Source of the DNA: Euzebya rosea
Lineage (GTDB): Bacteria; Actinomycetota; Nitriliruptoria; Euzebyales; Euzebyaceae
Direction: 5' to 3'
Assembly: GCF_003073135.1 (NCBI RefSeq)
Contig: NZ_PGDQ01000026.1
Coordinates: 1-44,783 of the forward strand
DNA: 44,783 bases
Shown: in pieces, positions 28,712 through 37,658 of the stretch
Position numbering within the stretch: the stretch's first letter is position 1
Layout: every line of letters starts with the position of its first letter
Program-made: the position numbers and the translations under genes
The notes under the pieces: generated by a model
What the model was told of the DNA's origin: nothing
Databases searched by the model: none
Seen by the model: the letters and a program-made list of their open reading frames with translations, nothing else

Positions 28712-29542
28712 ATGGACGAGACGACCAGCGACCTGCAGCCCTACGCCGAGTTCGAGAGCCTCCGGTTCTCCCGTCCCGAGGAGGGCCTCCTCGAGATCGT
28801 CATGTCGACCCCCGGCCGCCTGAACGCGGCCGGCCACGACATGCACCGCGACCTCGCCAACGTCTGGCGGGCCATCGACCGCGACCCGGCCACGAAGGTC
28901 GCGATCATCCGCGGCGAGGGCAAGGCGTTCTCCTCCGGCGGGGACCTCGACCTCGTCACCGACATGGCCAACGACTTCGAGACCCGCGTCCGGGTGCTCA
29001 AGGAGGCCCGCGACCTGGTCTACGAGGTCATCAACTGCAGCAAGCCGATCATCTCCGCCATGCACGGCGTCGCCGTCGGGGCCGGTCTCGTCGCCGGTGT
29101 CCTGGCCGACGTGTCCATCGCCACCAGGGACTGCCGGATCATCGACGGCCACACCAAGCTCGGCGTCGCCGCGGGCGACCACGCCGCGATCATCTGGCCG
29201 CTGCTGATCGGGATGGCCAAGGCCAAGTACTACCTGCTGACCTGCCGCCCGATGAGCGGCGAGGACGCCGAGCGCATGGGCCTGATCAGCCTGGTCGTCG
29301 ATGACGAGGAGGCGCTGCATGCCGAGGCCCACGACGTCGCCCGCACCCTCCGCGACGGCAGCCAGAGCGCCATCCGCTGGACCAAGTACTCCCTCAACCA
29401 GTGGCTGCGCCAGGCCGGCCCGACGTTCGACACCTCCCTCGCCCTGGAGTTCATGGGCTTCGCCGGCCCCGACGTCCACGAGGGCGTCGCCGCCATCAAG
29501 GAGAAGCGGCCGCCCCGCTTCACAGGCCCCGCCTCGGAGTGA
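28712..29542 (+). CDS. Enoyl-CoA hydratase/isomerase-family protein
   Basis: 276 aa from ATG 28712. Crotonase fold: [13 protein letters not shown] with the first oxyanion-hole region, [24 protein letters not shown] with the second, then [21 protein letters not shown]. The usual catalytic Glu pair of hydratases is not evident: the second position sits in AAGDHAA. So hydration of enoyl-CoA is not certain; another crotonase activity is possible. Monocistronic, followed by a hairpin and aceE. Confidence 0.85.
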   Translation: MDETTSDLQPYAEFESLRFSRPEEGLLEIVMSTPGRLNAAGHDMHRDLANVWRAIDRDPATKVAIIRGEGKAFSSGGDLDLVTDMANDFETRVRVLKEARDLVYEVINCSKPIISAMHGVAVGAGLVAGVLADVSIATRDCRIIDGHTKLGVAAGDHAAIIWPLLIGMAKAKYYLLTCRPMSGEDAERMGLISLVVDDEEALHAEAHDVARTLRDGSQSAIRWTKYSLNQWLRQAGPTFDTSLALEFMGFAGPDVHEGVAAIKEKRPPRFTGPASE

Positions 29543-29562
29543 CCCCACCCCGACGACCCATT

Positions 29563-29577
29563 TGGCCTGTCAGGCCA
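29563..29577. terminator. Inverted repeat between echA-like gene and aceE
   Basis: TGGCCT-GTC-AGGCCA, six-base perfect arms 21 nt after the stop. Short; could be a terminator or an operator upstream of the aceE promoter. A second pair TCGAGT/ACTCGA flanks the -35 region at 29590-29615. Confidence 0.4.
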
Positions 29578-29594
29578 CAAACCGGCTGATCGAG

Positions 29595-29622
29595 TCGACG
29601 TCGGTGTCAACTCGACTAGTCT
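29595..29622 (+). promoter_or_regulatory. Candidate aceE promoter
   Basis: TCGACG (29595-29600), 16-bp spacer, TAGTCT (29617-29622). The start point near 29629 leaves a ~25-nt leader containing GGAGG before ATG 29654. Confidence 0.45.
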
Positions 29623-29653
29623 GTGCCCCCAGACCGGTCACATGGAGGACGAC

Positions 29654-32398
29654 ATGAGCGAGACCGCGAACCCGCAGGGCGACCCCCAGCGCATCATCAC
29701 CGACGGCATGCCCACCCAGCTGCCCGACATGGATCCCGCCGAGACCCAGGAATGGGTCGACTCACTCGACGCTGTGGTCGAACACCACGGACGCGAACGC
29801 GCCAGGTACCTGATGCTGCGCTTGCTCGAGCGCTCCCGGGAGGCCGGCGTCGGCGTCCCCGCGCTGCGATCGACCGACTACATCAACACCATCCCGCCGT
29901 CGCGCGAGCCCGACTTCCCGGGTGACGAGCACATCGAGCGCCGGATCCGCGCCTACGTCCGCTGGAACGCCGCGGTCATGGTGACCCGCGCCCAGCGACC
30001 CGGCGTGGGCGTCGGCGGACACATCGCCACCTACGCCTCGGCCGCCAGCCTCTACGAGGTCGGCTTCAACCACTTCTTCCGCGGCAAGGAGCACGAGGGC
30101 GGCGGCGACCAGCTGTTCATCCAGGGCCACGGCTCGCCCGGCATCTACTCCCGCGCCTTCCTCGAGGGCCGCCTGACCACCGAGCAGCTGGACCTGTTCC
30201 GGCAGGAGTCCCAGCCCGGCGGGTTGTCCAGCTATCCCCACCCTCGGCTCATGCCCGACTTCTGGGAGTTCCCCACGGTCTCGATGGGCCTTGGGTCCCT
30301 CGGGTCGATCTACCAGGCGCGCTTCAACCGCTACCTGCACAACCGCGGCTTCTCCGACACCTCCCAGCAGCGCGTGTGGGCGTTCGTCGGTGACGGCGAG
30401 ATGGACGAACCCGAGGCACAGGGGGCGCTGACCGTCGCCGCTCGCGAGGAGCTCGACAACCTCGTCTGGGTCGTCAACTGCAACCTGCAGCGCCTCGACG
30501 GCCCGGTCCGCGGCAACGGCAAGATCATCCAGGAGCTCGAGAGCCTGTTCCGCGGGGCCGGCTGGAACGTCATCAAGGTCGTCTGGGGCCGCAAGTGGGA
30601 CCAGCTGCTGTCCCTCGACGTCAACGGTGCGCTGGTCGAGCGGATGAACAACACCCCCGACGGGCAGTTCCAGACCTACACCACCAAGGACGGCGACTAC
30701 ATCCGCGAGCACTTCTTCAACTCCCCGGAGCTGAAGCGGATCCTCGACGAGTCCGGCCTGACCGAGGCCGACCTGCCCGTCCTCGACCGTGGTGGCCACG
30801 ACTACCGCAAGGTCTACGCCGCCTACAAGGCCGCGACCGAGCACACCGGCCAGCCGACCGTGATCCTCGCCAAGACCATCAAGGGCTGGACCCTCGGCCC
30901 CGACTTCGAGGCCCGCAACGCCACCCACCAGATGAAGAAGCTGACCCGCAAGGCGCTGAAGACCTTCCGGGACCGCATCGACCTCGACATCCCCGACAGC
31001 GACCTCGAGGGTGACCTGCCGCCGTACTACCACCCCGGCGAGGACTCCGAGGAGATGGCCTACATGATGGAGCGTCGAGCCGAGCTCGGCGGCCCCATCC
31101 CCACCCGGAAGGTGCAGTACCAGGGCATCGACCTGCCCGAGCACGACGCCTACGGCGAGCTGAAGAAGGGCAGCGGCAAGAGCGAGGTCGCCACGACGAT
31201 GGCGTTCGTCCGGCTGCTCAAGGACCTGTTCAAGCACCCCGAGCTCGGCCCCCGCATCGTGCCGATCATCCCCGACGAGGCCCGCACGTTCGGCATGGAC
31301 ACGATGTTCTCCACGGAGAAGATCTACTCGCCGCACGGCCAGAACTACGAGTCGGTCGACAAGGCGATGCTGCTGTCCTACCAGGAGGCCACCGACGGCC
31401 AGATCCTGCACGAGGGCATCACCGAGGCCGGTTCGATGGCCAGCTTCGCCGCGGTGGGCTCGTCCTACGCCACCCACGGCCAGCCGATGCTGCCGATCTA
31501 CATCTTCTACTCGATGTTCGGGTTCCAGCGGACGGCCGACTCGATCTGGCAGGCCGCCGACCAGCGGGCCCGTGGCTTCCTGATCGGGGCGACCGCCGGA
31601 CGGACCACGCTCAACGGTGAGGGGCTGCAGCACCAGGACGGCCACTCGCCGCTGTACGCGCTGACCAACCCCGCCGTCGAGGCGTTCGACCCCTCCTTCG
31701 CCTACGAGGTGGCGACGATCACCGAGGCCGGGATCAACCGGATGTTCGGTGACGACCCCGAGGACGTCATCTTCTACGTGACGGTCTACAACGAGCCGAC
31801 GGTGCAGCCGGCCATGCCGGAGGGCCTGGACGAGGAGGAGATCCTCGACGGCATCTACCGCTACGCCACCTACGACGACGAGCGCAACCACCGCGTCCAG
31901 CTGCTGTCCAGCGGCTCGGCGATGAAGGAGACCCTCCGCGCCCAGCAGATGCTGGGGGAGGAGTGGGACGTCGCCGCCGACATCTGGTCGGTCCCCGGCT
32001 GGGTGCAGCTGCACCGCGACGGCGTGGACTGCATGACGACCAACCGCGACCACCCCACGGCCGAGCCGCGGGTGCCGCTGATGACCCGCAAGCTCGAGGC
32101 GTCCCGCGGTGGTCCCTTCATCGCGGTCACCGACTACCAGAAGGCCCTTCCCGGCCTGGTCGAGCCGTTCGTCCCCGGCCGCTTCGCCATCCTCGGCACC
32201 GACGGGTTCGGCCGGTCCGACACCCGTGAGGCGCTGCGTCGGATCTTCCGCATCGACGCCGAGTCCATCGTCGTCGCGGCCCTTCACGAGCTGAGCCTCG
32301 CCGGCGAGGTCAAGGCCGAGCTGGCGGCGGAGGCCATCGAGCGCTACGGCATCGACCCGGAGCTGCGCGTCTGGGACGAGCTGCACACCCACCGGTAG
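29654..32398 (+). CDS. aceE: Pyruvate dehydrogenase E1, homodimeric type
   Basis: 914 aa from ATG 29654, chosen because GGAGG (29644-29648) precedes it; ATG 29642 is in frame but would include that site. Decarboxylates pyruvate on thiamine diphosphate and passes the acetyl group to E2. Clear: [50 protein letters not shown], and the TPP-Mg motif GDGEMDEPE...NCNLQ near residue 246. C-terminal transketolase-like halves are complete. Length fits (E. coli 887). No E2/E3 genes nearby, as is usual in actinobacteria. Needs the cofactor made by the thi operon. Confidence 0.96.
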   Translation: MSETANPQGDPQRIITDGMPTQLPDMDPAETQEWVDSLDAVVEHHGRERARYLMLRLLERSREAGVGVPALRSTDYINTIPPSREPDFPGDEHIERRIRAYVRWNAAVMVTRAQRPGVGVGGHIATYASAASLYEVGFNHFFRGKEHEGGGDQLFIQGHGSPGIYSRAFLEGRLTTEQLDLFRQESQPGGLSSYPHPRLMPDFWEFPTVSMGLGSLGSIYQARFNRYLHNRGFSDTSQQRVWAFVGDGEMDEPEAQGALTVAAREELDNLVWVVNCNLQRLDGPVRGNGKIIQELESLFRGAGWNVIKVVWGRKWDQLLSLDVNGALVERMNNTPDGQFQTYTTKDGDYIREHFFNSPELKRILDESGLTEADLPVLDRGGHDYRKVYAAYKAATEHTGQPTVILAKTIKGWTLGPDFEARNATHQMKKLTRKALKTFRDRIDLDIPDSDLEGDLPPYYHPGEDSEEMAYMMERRAELGGPIPTRKVQYQGIDLPEHDAYGELKKGSGKSEVATTMAFVRLLKDLFKHPELGPRIVPIIPDEARTFGMDTMFSTEKIYSPHGQNYESVDKAMLLSYQEATDGQILHEGITEAGSMASFAAVGSSYATHGQPMLPIYIFYSMFGFQRTADSIWQAADQRARGFLIGATAGRTTLNGEGLQHQDGHSPLYALTNPAVEAFDPSFAYEVATITEAGINRMFGDDPEDVIFYVTVYNEPTVQPAMPEGLDEEEILDGIYRYATYDDERNHRVQLLSSGSAMKETLRAQQMLGEEWDVAADIWSVPGWVQLHRDGVDCMTTNRDHPTAEPRVPLMTRKLEASRGGPFIAVTDYQKALPGLVEPFVPGRFAILGTDGFGRSDTREALRRIFRIDAESIVVAALHELSLAGEVKAELAAEAIERYGIDPELRVWDELHTHR

Positions 32399-32435
32399 GG
32401 ACCAGCCCGAACCACAGGGGAGGAGTCAGGGCCCC

Positions 32436-32496
32436 GTGATCGGGGAACACCATTCGGCGACGCACCAGCCCGCCGCACAGGGAGTTCTCCGATCAC
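32436..32496 (+). promoter_or_regulatory. Long hairpin ahead of the topoisomerase gene
   Basis: GTGATCGGGGAAC (32436-32448) pairs with GTTCTCCGATCAC (32484-32496), 12 of 13 with a G-U for the last, loop 35 nt. GGGGAGGAG at 32417-32425 is a strong ribosome site ten bases before GTG 32436, the first base of the left arm. The right arm covers AGGGAG's end and an ATC that is in frame with the topoisomerase. Could be a translational attenuator. Confidence 0.5.
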
Positions 32497-32527
32497 CGCC
32501 CTCGACCCCGTTGTCTTCGCCGACCGT

Positions 32528-33532
32528 GTGGGCCTCACCTACGTGGCCGAGGACCTGCCCGGCATCACCCGCGTCCGCCGGGGCAAGGGCTTCAGCTTCC
32601 ACGGGCCCGACGGCAGGCTGCTCGAGGGGCCCGAACGCGAACGGGTGCTGTCGCTGGCCGTGCCGCCGGCCTGGCGGGAGGTCTGGATCTGCCCGACCCC
32701 CGACGGGCACGTCCAGGCCCGCGGCCTCGACGAGGCCGAACGGCGCCAGTACCGCTACCACGACCGCTGGACCGAGGGTCGGCGCATGGCCAACTTCGAC
32801 CGCCTGCGTGGCATGGGGAGCCGGCTGACGGACCTGCGTCGCGAGCTGGACGCCCTGCTGCTGGACGGGACGGACCCCGTCCGGCAGGCGACCGCGGCGA
32901 TGGTCCGCTTGGTCGACAGCGGCATGGCACGCATCGGCGGACCCCGGTCGGTGCAGGAGCACGGCCACTTCGGGGTGTCGACCCTGCAGCGTGACCACGT
33001 CGACGTCCGCGACCGGCAGGTCACGCTGTCCTACCCCGGCAAGTCCGGCGTGCAGCGCGAGGTCCACGTCACCGACGAGCTGCTGGCGGAGGTGCTCGAC
33101 CAGCTCGAGCTGGCCTCCGACACCCTCTTCCATGTCCACGCCGAGGGAGAGCTGCACCGACTGAGCGCCGCTGACGCCAACGCCCTGCTGGCCGAGCTGA
33201 CCGCTGGCTGGATGACCTGCAAGGACTTCCGGACCTGGGGCGGCAGCGCCGTGGCCCTGGAGGCGATGGTCCTGCCGATCCTCGCGGGGGACGAGCCGGA
33301 CCCCGTCGCGGCCGTCGACGCCGCCGCGGCCAAGCTGGGCAACACCCGTGCGGTCGCGCGGTCCAGCTACGTGCACCCCAGCGTCCTCGAGGCCGACCCG
33401 GAGCTGCTGGTCGACACGTGGAAGGTGTCGCGCTCCTCGACCCGGTTCGACCGACGCGAACGGGCCCTGGTCAAGCTGCTGGACGCCGTCCCGCCCCTCC
33501 TCGACCGCTGGATCGCCACGCCGGCGGACTGA
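32528..33532 (+). CDS. DNA topoisomerase IB (poxvirus/eukaryote-like)
   Basis: 334 aa from GTG 32528, the first canonical start in this frame. Relaxes supercoils through a 3'-phosphotyrosine. LPGITRVRRGKGFSF opens the N domain; RIGGPRSVQEHGHFGVSTL, KSGV (Lys172), TCKDFRTWGG (Arg235) and ARSSYVHPSVL (Tyr281, nucleophile) form the active site. Homologues begin earlier with a DPV...AGLRYV segment; here the codons for LDPVVFADRVG lie upstream of 32528 with no ATG/GTG/TTG, so the true start may be ATC 32492. Directly follows aceE by ~130 bp. Confidence 0.9.
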   Translation: MGLTYVAEDLPGITRVRRGKGFSFHGPDGRLLEGPERERVLSLAVPPAWREVWICPTPDGHVQARGLDEAERRQYRYHDRWTEGRRMANFDRLRGMGSRLTDLRRELDALLLDGTDPVRQATAAMVRLVDSGMARIGGPRSVQEHGHFGVSTLQRDHVDVRDRQVTLSYPGKSGVQREVHVTDELLAEVLDQLELASDTLFHVHAEGELHRLSAADANALLAELTAGWMTCKDFRTWGGSAVALEAMVLPILAGDEPDPVAAVDAAAAKLGNTRAVARSSYVHPSVLEADPELLVDTWKVSRSSTRFDRRERALVKLLDAVPPLLDRWIATPAD

Positions 33533-33600
33533 CGGCAGGACTCGGAACCACCGGCGTCGAAGACCCGCTCGACCGATCTCCGTCGAGCCAGGGGACCATC

Positions 33601-33813
33601 GTGCGGGCCGCCCTCCTCCGCCGTCACGGCGGCTGGTACGTGGTGGAGAACGCCCTGGCGTGGATCAGGGACGTGGCGAGGAACGGCAACACCGCCGGGG
33701 AGGCCGGGCGGTGCCCGACGACTCCACCGGCGGTGCGTCGTTGTTGCTCGTGGTGGCCCCGATGGGCCTGCTGGCTGCGCTCAGCCGTCGCTTCGGACGG
33801 AGTTGACCGCTGA
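33601..33813 (+). CDS. Possible small gene(s), perhaps frameshifted
   Basis: From GTG 33601 (AGGGG six bases upstream) runs LLRRHGGWYVVENALAWI and on to NTAGEAG, coding-like. After ~33708 this frame becomes Cys/Trp/Arg-rich and looks wrong. The next frame there has GGGGAGG seven bases before GTG 33711 and encodes a 31-residue peptide to 33806: VPDDSTGG, SLLLVVAPMGLLAAL, SRRFGRS, one membrane helix. Either two overlapping microproteins or one gene broken by a shift. Overlaps the 3' end of the convergent DoxX gene. Confidence 0.35.
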   Translation: MRAALLRRHGGWYVVENALAWIRDVARNGNTAGEAGRCPTTPPAVRRCCSWWPRWACWLRSAVASDGVDR

Positions 33814-34557
33814 CTTCACGCCGCGGGCGGCCATGGAGACGCCGCTGCCCGCGGCCCCGGCCACGCCGGTGAGGGTCTTCCCGACGACCTTGCCGGTGGT
33901 CCGGCCGGTGGCCTTCAGGGCCCGGACGCTCCGCTTGGTGTCCTTGACGGCCTGACGGGCCGGCGCGACCGTGCGGGCGTTGATGTCGGAGACGGCCGCA
34001 CGGGTCTCGGCGGCCTTGGTGTGGGCCTTGGCCCGGGCCACGTCGGCCTTGCCCTGCGCGCGGGCGCGGGCAAGCTGGCTGAGCAGCTCGGCCTCGCGGA
34101 CACGCCACTCCGCCTCGTGGCCGGCACGGTCGACCAGGTGGCCGGCGCGCCAGCCCACGCCGGGCTTGCCCTGGGTGTCCATGGCGGTGATGACGAGGCC
34201 GCCGAACATCGCGGCGTTCTTGAGGAAGTGCAGGAGCTGGGCCTGGCGTTCGTCGCCCTCGGCCTCCCAGAAGCGGTGCGCGCCGATGGTGGTCGGCACG
34301 AGGCTGCCGGCGAGGGCCAGCGACGCCGGGCGCGGGAGGATGTTGAACAGCAGCAGGCCACCACCGACCACCTGGACGGCGCCGTTGGCCAGGACCATCC
34401 GCTCGGCGTCGTCGGTGGGCGGGAACGGCACGTCGTCGGGGATGGTGTCGACGGCGGCCTCGGCCGCCTGGACCTTCGACCCGGGGTTGCGGAGGGCGTC
34501 GACGCCCCCGTAGATGAAGATGCCGGCCATCATGGCTCGGGCGAGATGACGGATCAT
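33781..34557 (-). CDS. DoxX-family membrane protein with basic coiled-coil tail
   Basis: 258 aa from ATG 34557. DoxX core ~1-125 with four hydrophobic segments (MMAGIFIYGGVDAL; VLANGAVQVVGGGLLLF; LALAGSLVPTTIGAH; AAMFGGLVITAMD). The following ~130 residues are Ala/Lys/Arg-rich, helical (LLSQLARARAQGKADVARAK ... VVGKTLTGVAG) and not part of the usual domain. The family is linked to oxidative stress and sometimes thiosulfate oxidation; the function here is unknown. The tail may bind nucleic acid or polyphosphate. Confidence 0.85.
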   Translation of the reverse strand: MIRHLARAMMAGIFIYGGVDALRNPGSKVQAAEAAVDTIPDDVPFPPTDDAERMVLANGAVQVVGGGLLLFNILPRPASLALAGSLVPTTIGAHRFWEAEGDERQAQLLHFLKNAAMFGGLVITAMDTQGKPGVGWRAGHLVDRAGHEAEWRVREAELLSQLARARAQGKADVARAKAHTKAAETRAAVSDINARTVAPARQAVKDTKRSVRALKATGRTTGKVVGKTLTGVAGAAGSGVSMAARGVKSAVNSVRSDG

Positions 34558-34671
34558 GTGTGGCTCCAGGGTGGTAGGGACTCGCTGGTGTTGGCCATTG
34601 ACCTGCCCACGCGCGCGTGGGATCGAAACATCGGTGTTTGTGGTCCGGGCCGATCGGCAAGAGTTGGTCGC

Positions 34672-35172
34672 ATGAGCGACGGTACTCCGAGGACGGCCGA
34701 CGAGGTGGGCACGGACGGCTCCGTGGAGGAGCAGTTCCGGTCGTTGATGGAGGGGCTCCGCACGACGCTGCCGGGGGTGGAGGTGCTGGTCGCCTTCCTG
34801 CTGACGTTGCCCTTCCAGTCAGGCTTCACCGACCTCGACCAGTACCAGCGGGGCGCCTACCTGGTGTCCCTGGTGGCGGCGGCGTCCTCTGCGGTCCTCC
34901 TGATCGCCCCCAGCGCCCACCAGCGCGTCCGGTCGGTGGAACGCGGCGGCCGGGTGGCGCGCAAGCACGAGCAACACCTGCGCACCGCCGTGCACGTGGC
35001 GCTGGCCGGGACGGTGCTGGCGTCGGTGGCGATCGTGGCCGCCATGTACCTGGCCACGTCGATGGTAGTCAGCCGTGGCGTCGCCATCACCCTGGCCGTG
35101 GTGCTGGGGCTGCTGGCCTCGTGGACGTGGTTCGGCATCCCCGTGTTCACCTTCGACTCCGACTCCGACTGA
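34672..35172 (+). CDS. DUF6328-family membrane protein
   Basis: 166 aa from ATG 34672. RSLMEGLRTTLPGVEVLVAF, LPFQSGF, YLVSLVAAASSAVLLIAPSA and HQRVR mark the DUF6328 family; four membrane helices are predicted (~36-52, 64-84, ~107-130, ~134-155). Uncharacterised. Divergent from DoxX, with AAACATCGGTGTTT (near-palindrome, ~34626-34639) in the 114-bp gap. Acidic tail FDSDSD ends in a palindrome shared with the convergent gene. Confidence 0.8.
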   Translation: MSDGTPRTADEVGTDGSVEEQFRSLMEGLRTTLPGVEVLVAFLLTLPFQSGFTDLDQYQRGAYLVSLVAAASSAVLLIAPSAHQRVRSVERGGRVARKHEQHLRTAVHVALAGTVLASVAIVAAMYLATSMVVSRGVAITLAVVLGLLASWTWFGIPVFTFDSDSD

Positions 35173-35181
35173 CGTCAGTCG
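35166..35181. terminator. Perfect 16-bp palindrome over two stop codons
   Basis: CGACTGACGTCAGTCG contains the TGA of the DUF6328 gene and the TGA of the aldehyde dehydrogenase gene; both proteins end in Asp. Short for a terminator; may also be coincidence of codon usage. Confidence 0.4.
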
Positions 35182-36545
35182 ACCCAGACCAGCTTGGTGT
35201 TGAGGAACGCCACGGCTCCCTCCTGGGACAGCTCGCGGCCGTAGCCGGAGTCCTTCACGCCGCCGAACGGCAGGCGGGGGTCGGACTTGACGAGCTGGTT
35301 GACGAACACCATGCCGGCGTCGATGCGGGCGGCGACGGCCTCGCCCCGCTCGTCGTCGCCCGTGATGATCGCCGCGCCCAGCCCGAAGCGGGTGGCGTTG
35401 GCCAGGGCGATGGCCACCTCGTCGTCGGCCGCGGGCATGACCGCCGCGACCGGGCCGAAGACCTCCTCCGACGCGGCCGGGGCCTCGGGGTCGACGTCGC
35501 GGATCACCGTCGGGGCGTAGAAGGCACCCGGTCCCTCGATGGAGGTGGCGCCGACGACGGCCTCGCCACCGTTGCGATGGACCAGCGTGCGGTGGACCTG
35601 GTCGGCCACGGTGTCGCGATGTCCCTCCGACGCCAGGGGACCGATGTCGGTGGACTCCTTCGCCGGGTCCCCCACGACCAGCCCCTTGACCCGGTGGACG
35701 AGCGCATCGATGAAGTCCTCGTAGCGGGACTCGGCCACGATCAGTCGCTTGGCGTTGATGCAGCTCTGCCCCGAGTTGAGGTAGCGGCTGTCCACGGCCA
35801 GCTGGGCGGCCAGGTCGAGGTCGGCGTCGTCGAGCACGACGAACGGGTCGGAGCCCCCGAGCTCCATGACCGACGGCTTGAGATGGCGTCCGGCGGTCGC
35901 CGCCACGGCACGACCGGCGACGTCGGACCCGGTCAGGGTGACACCCCGGACACGGGCATCACCGATGATGGACTCCACGGTGTCGTGGTCGCACAGCAGG
36001 GTGGTGAACAACCCGTCGGGGCCGCCGGCCTCGCCGACCATCCGCTCGATCTCCAGCGCCGTGCCGGTCACGTTGGAGGCGTGGCGCAGCAGGCAGGTGT
36101 TGCCGCCGACGACGTTGGGGACCAGGAACCGGAAGACCTGCCACAGCGGGAAGTTCCACGGCATGACGGCCAGGATCGGCCCCATCGGGTCGTAGCGGAC
36201 GTAGGACTTCGCCGCGTCGGTCTCGATGCTGCGGCCTGCCAGATAGGACTCGGCGCTCTCGGCGTAGTGGCGGCACAACCACGCGCACTTCTCCACCTCG
36301 CTGCGGGCCGCGCGGATCGGCTTGCCCATCTCGCTGGTCATCAGCCGTGCGAGCTCGTCGGTGCGGTCCTCCAGCACGTCGGCCAGCCGCTCGAGCAGCT
36401 GGGTGCGATCCTCCAGCGGGCGCGACCGCCAGTCGCCGGTGAACCGGGTCCACGACCGTGCGAGGCGGGCCTCGATCTCCCCATCGTCGTGCTGGCTGTA
36501 CTCGGCGATCGTCGTGCCGTCGGCGGGGTTGGTGGTGGTGATCAT
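35175..36545 (-). CDS. NAD(P)-dependent aldehyde dehydrogenase, succinate-semialdehyde type
   Basis: 456 aa from ATG 36545. Catalytic Asn131 (MPWNFPLWQ), Glu228 (MELGGSDPF) and Cys262 (NSGQSCINAKR); GSDVAGRAV for the nucleotide. The sequence is of the GabD1-like class that oxidises succinate semialdehyde; related enzymes oxidise 2-oxoglutarate semialdehyde in hydroxyproline use. Follows the hydroxyproline dehydratase gene by 41 bp on the same strand, so the second possibility deserves testing. Confidence 0.88.
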   Translation of the reverse strand: MITTTNPADGTTIAEYSQHDDGEIEARLARSWTRFTGDWRSRPLEDRTQLLERLADVLEDRTDELARLMTSEMGKPIRAARSEVEKCAWLCRHYAESAESYLAGRSIETDAAKSYVRYDPMGPILAVMPWNFPLWQVFRFLVPNVVGGNTCLLRHASNVTGTALEIERMVGEAGGPDGLFTTLLCDHDTVESIIGDARVRGVTLTGSDVAGRAVAATAGRHLKPSVMELGGSDPFVVLDDADLDLAAQLAVDSRYLNSGQSCINAKRLIVAESRYEDFIDALVHRVKGLVVGDPAKESTDIGPLASEGHRDTVADQVHRTLVHRNGGEAVVGATSIEGPGAFYAPTVIRDVDPEAPAASEEVFGPVAAVMPAADDEVAIALANATRFGLGAAIITGDDERGEAVAARIDAGMVFVNQLVKSDPRLPFGGVKDSGYGRELSQEGAVAFLNTKLVWVD

Positions 36546-36586
36546 GTGCCCTCGTGTACCCGACGGCCGCACCCTCGAACCACCGT

Positions 36587-37657
36587 TCAGCGGAGGAGGA
36601 AGCCCGTCCCGAGGGGGTCGTCGGGCCGCAGCACGAAGGTGTGCATGCCGCTGGGGAAGGCCTGGCCACCGACGTGGGTGATGACGGCCGGGTAGTCGCC
36701 GACGGCCGCCTCGGCGGAGACGGCCCCGGTCATGACGGTGCCGATGATGGAGTGGTTGTGCAGCATCCGACCCGGCTGGAGGACCCCCTGCCGGTGGAGC
36801 AGCGCCAGGCGGGCAGACGTCCCCGAGCCGGTGGCCGAGCGGTCGACCTCGCCGTCGGCGAAGACCGTCACGTTGCGCTGCCGCAGCGACCCGTCGGCGG
36901 CGTCCTCCATCTCGTCGACGAGGATGACGCCGTAGATGTCGCGCAGCTCGGGGATCTCGGGGTGGACGAACTCCTCGCTGTCGTTGAGGGCGTCCTTGAT
37001 GTCCCGGCAGGTCGCGATGATGTCGTCGAGCAGCTCGGGCACGACCTGCAGGTCCACCGCCGCGGCGGGCAGGATCGCGTAGAACGCGCCGCCGAAGGCG
37101 ATGTCGACGTCGACCGCGGCCCCGTCGACCTCCATGCCGACGTGGGCCTTGACGAAGGAGGGGACGTTGGTGAAGACGACCTGCTCGACGGTCCCGTCGG
37201 GGCGGACGTGCACACGGGTGGGCAGGCGGCCCGAGGGCACGTCGATGACGACGTCGGCCACGTCGCCGGTGACGGGCACGATGCCGGTCTCCACCGCCCA
37301 GGTGGCCAGCGCGATGGTGCCGTGGCCGCACGCGGTGGAGTATCCCTCGTTGTGGAAGAACACCACCCCGAGGTCGGCACCGTCGTCGTCGGGCGGCACG
37401 ACGAACCCGCCGTACATGTCGGCGTGGCCTCGGGGTTCGTTGACCAGCAGCTGGCGCACGTGGTCCATGTGCTGGGCGATCCATGCCCGACGCTCGAGCA
37501 CCGTTCTGCCGCCGATCGGGGGAATGCCGCCCGTGACGATGCGGAAGGGTTCCCCGCCGGTGTGGTAGTCGTGGCTCTGGACGGTCAGCGCGCGAGGGCG
37601 GGCGTGGGGGAGGTGGGTCACGGGGCGGGAATCGGTCACAGGGCGGGAATCGGTCAC
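36587..37657 (-). CDS. Trans-3-hydroxy-L-proline dehydratase-like (proline racemase family)
   Basis: 356 aa; the GTG at 37657 overlaps the previous stop (GTGA). The racemase fold normally uses two Cys. Here the first is present, Cys110 in STACGHGT, but the second position is Thr276 in DRSATGSGTSARL. A Cys/Thr pair marks the dehydratases that convert trans-3-hydroxy-L-proline to pyrroline-2-carboxylate, not racemases (Cys/Cys). The N terminus carries a repeated TDSRPV. Starts 37639 and 37621 are alternatives. Partner is the downstream aldehyde dehydrogenase. Confidence 0.88.
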   Translation of the reverse strand: MTDSRPVTDSRPVTHLPHARPRALTVQSHDYHTGGEPFRIVTGGIPPIGGRTVLERRAWIAQHMDHVRQLLVNEPRGHADMYGGFVVPPDDDGADLGVVFFHNEGYSTACGHGTIALATWAVETGIVPVTGDVADVVIDVPSGRLPTRVHVRPDGTVEQVVFTNVPSFVKAHVGMEVDGAAVDVDIAFGGAFYAILPAAAVDLQVVPELLDDIIATCRDIKDALNDSEEFVHPEIPELRDIYGVILVDEMEDAADGSLRQRNVTVFADGEVDRSATGSGTSARLALLHRQGVLQPGRMLHNHSIIGTVMTGAVSAEAAVGDYPAVITHVGGQAFPSGMHTFVLRPDDPLGTGFLLR

Positions 37658-37658
37658 A
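37623..37658 (-). repeat. 18-bp tandem duplication over the start codon
   Basis: Bases 37623-37640 and 37641-37658 are identical. Each copy contains a GTGA, so the dehydratase has two equivalent in-frame starts 18 nt apart, plus a third GTG at 37621. Confidence 0.85.

Noticed and set aside
29762-32392. 876-codon open frame on the minus strand
   Set aside because: Antisense shadow of aceE with Val/Gly/Asp-rich low-information sequence and no family match.
32436-32828. 130-codon ORF overlapping TopIB as a real protein
   Set aside because: After the first ~20 codons it is a shadow of TopIB. I keep only its start region as a possible leader frame.
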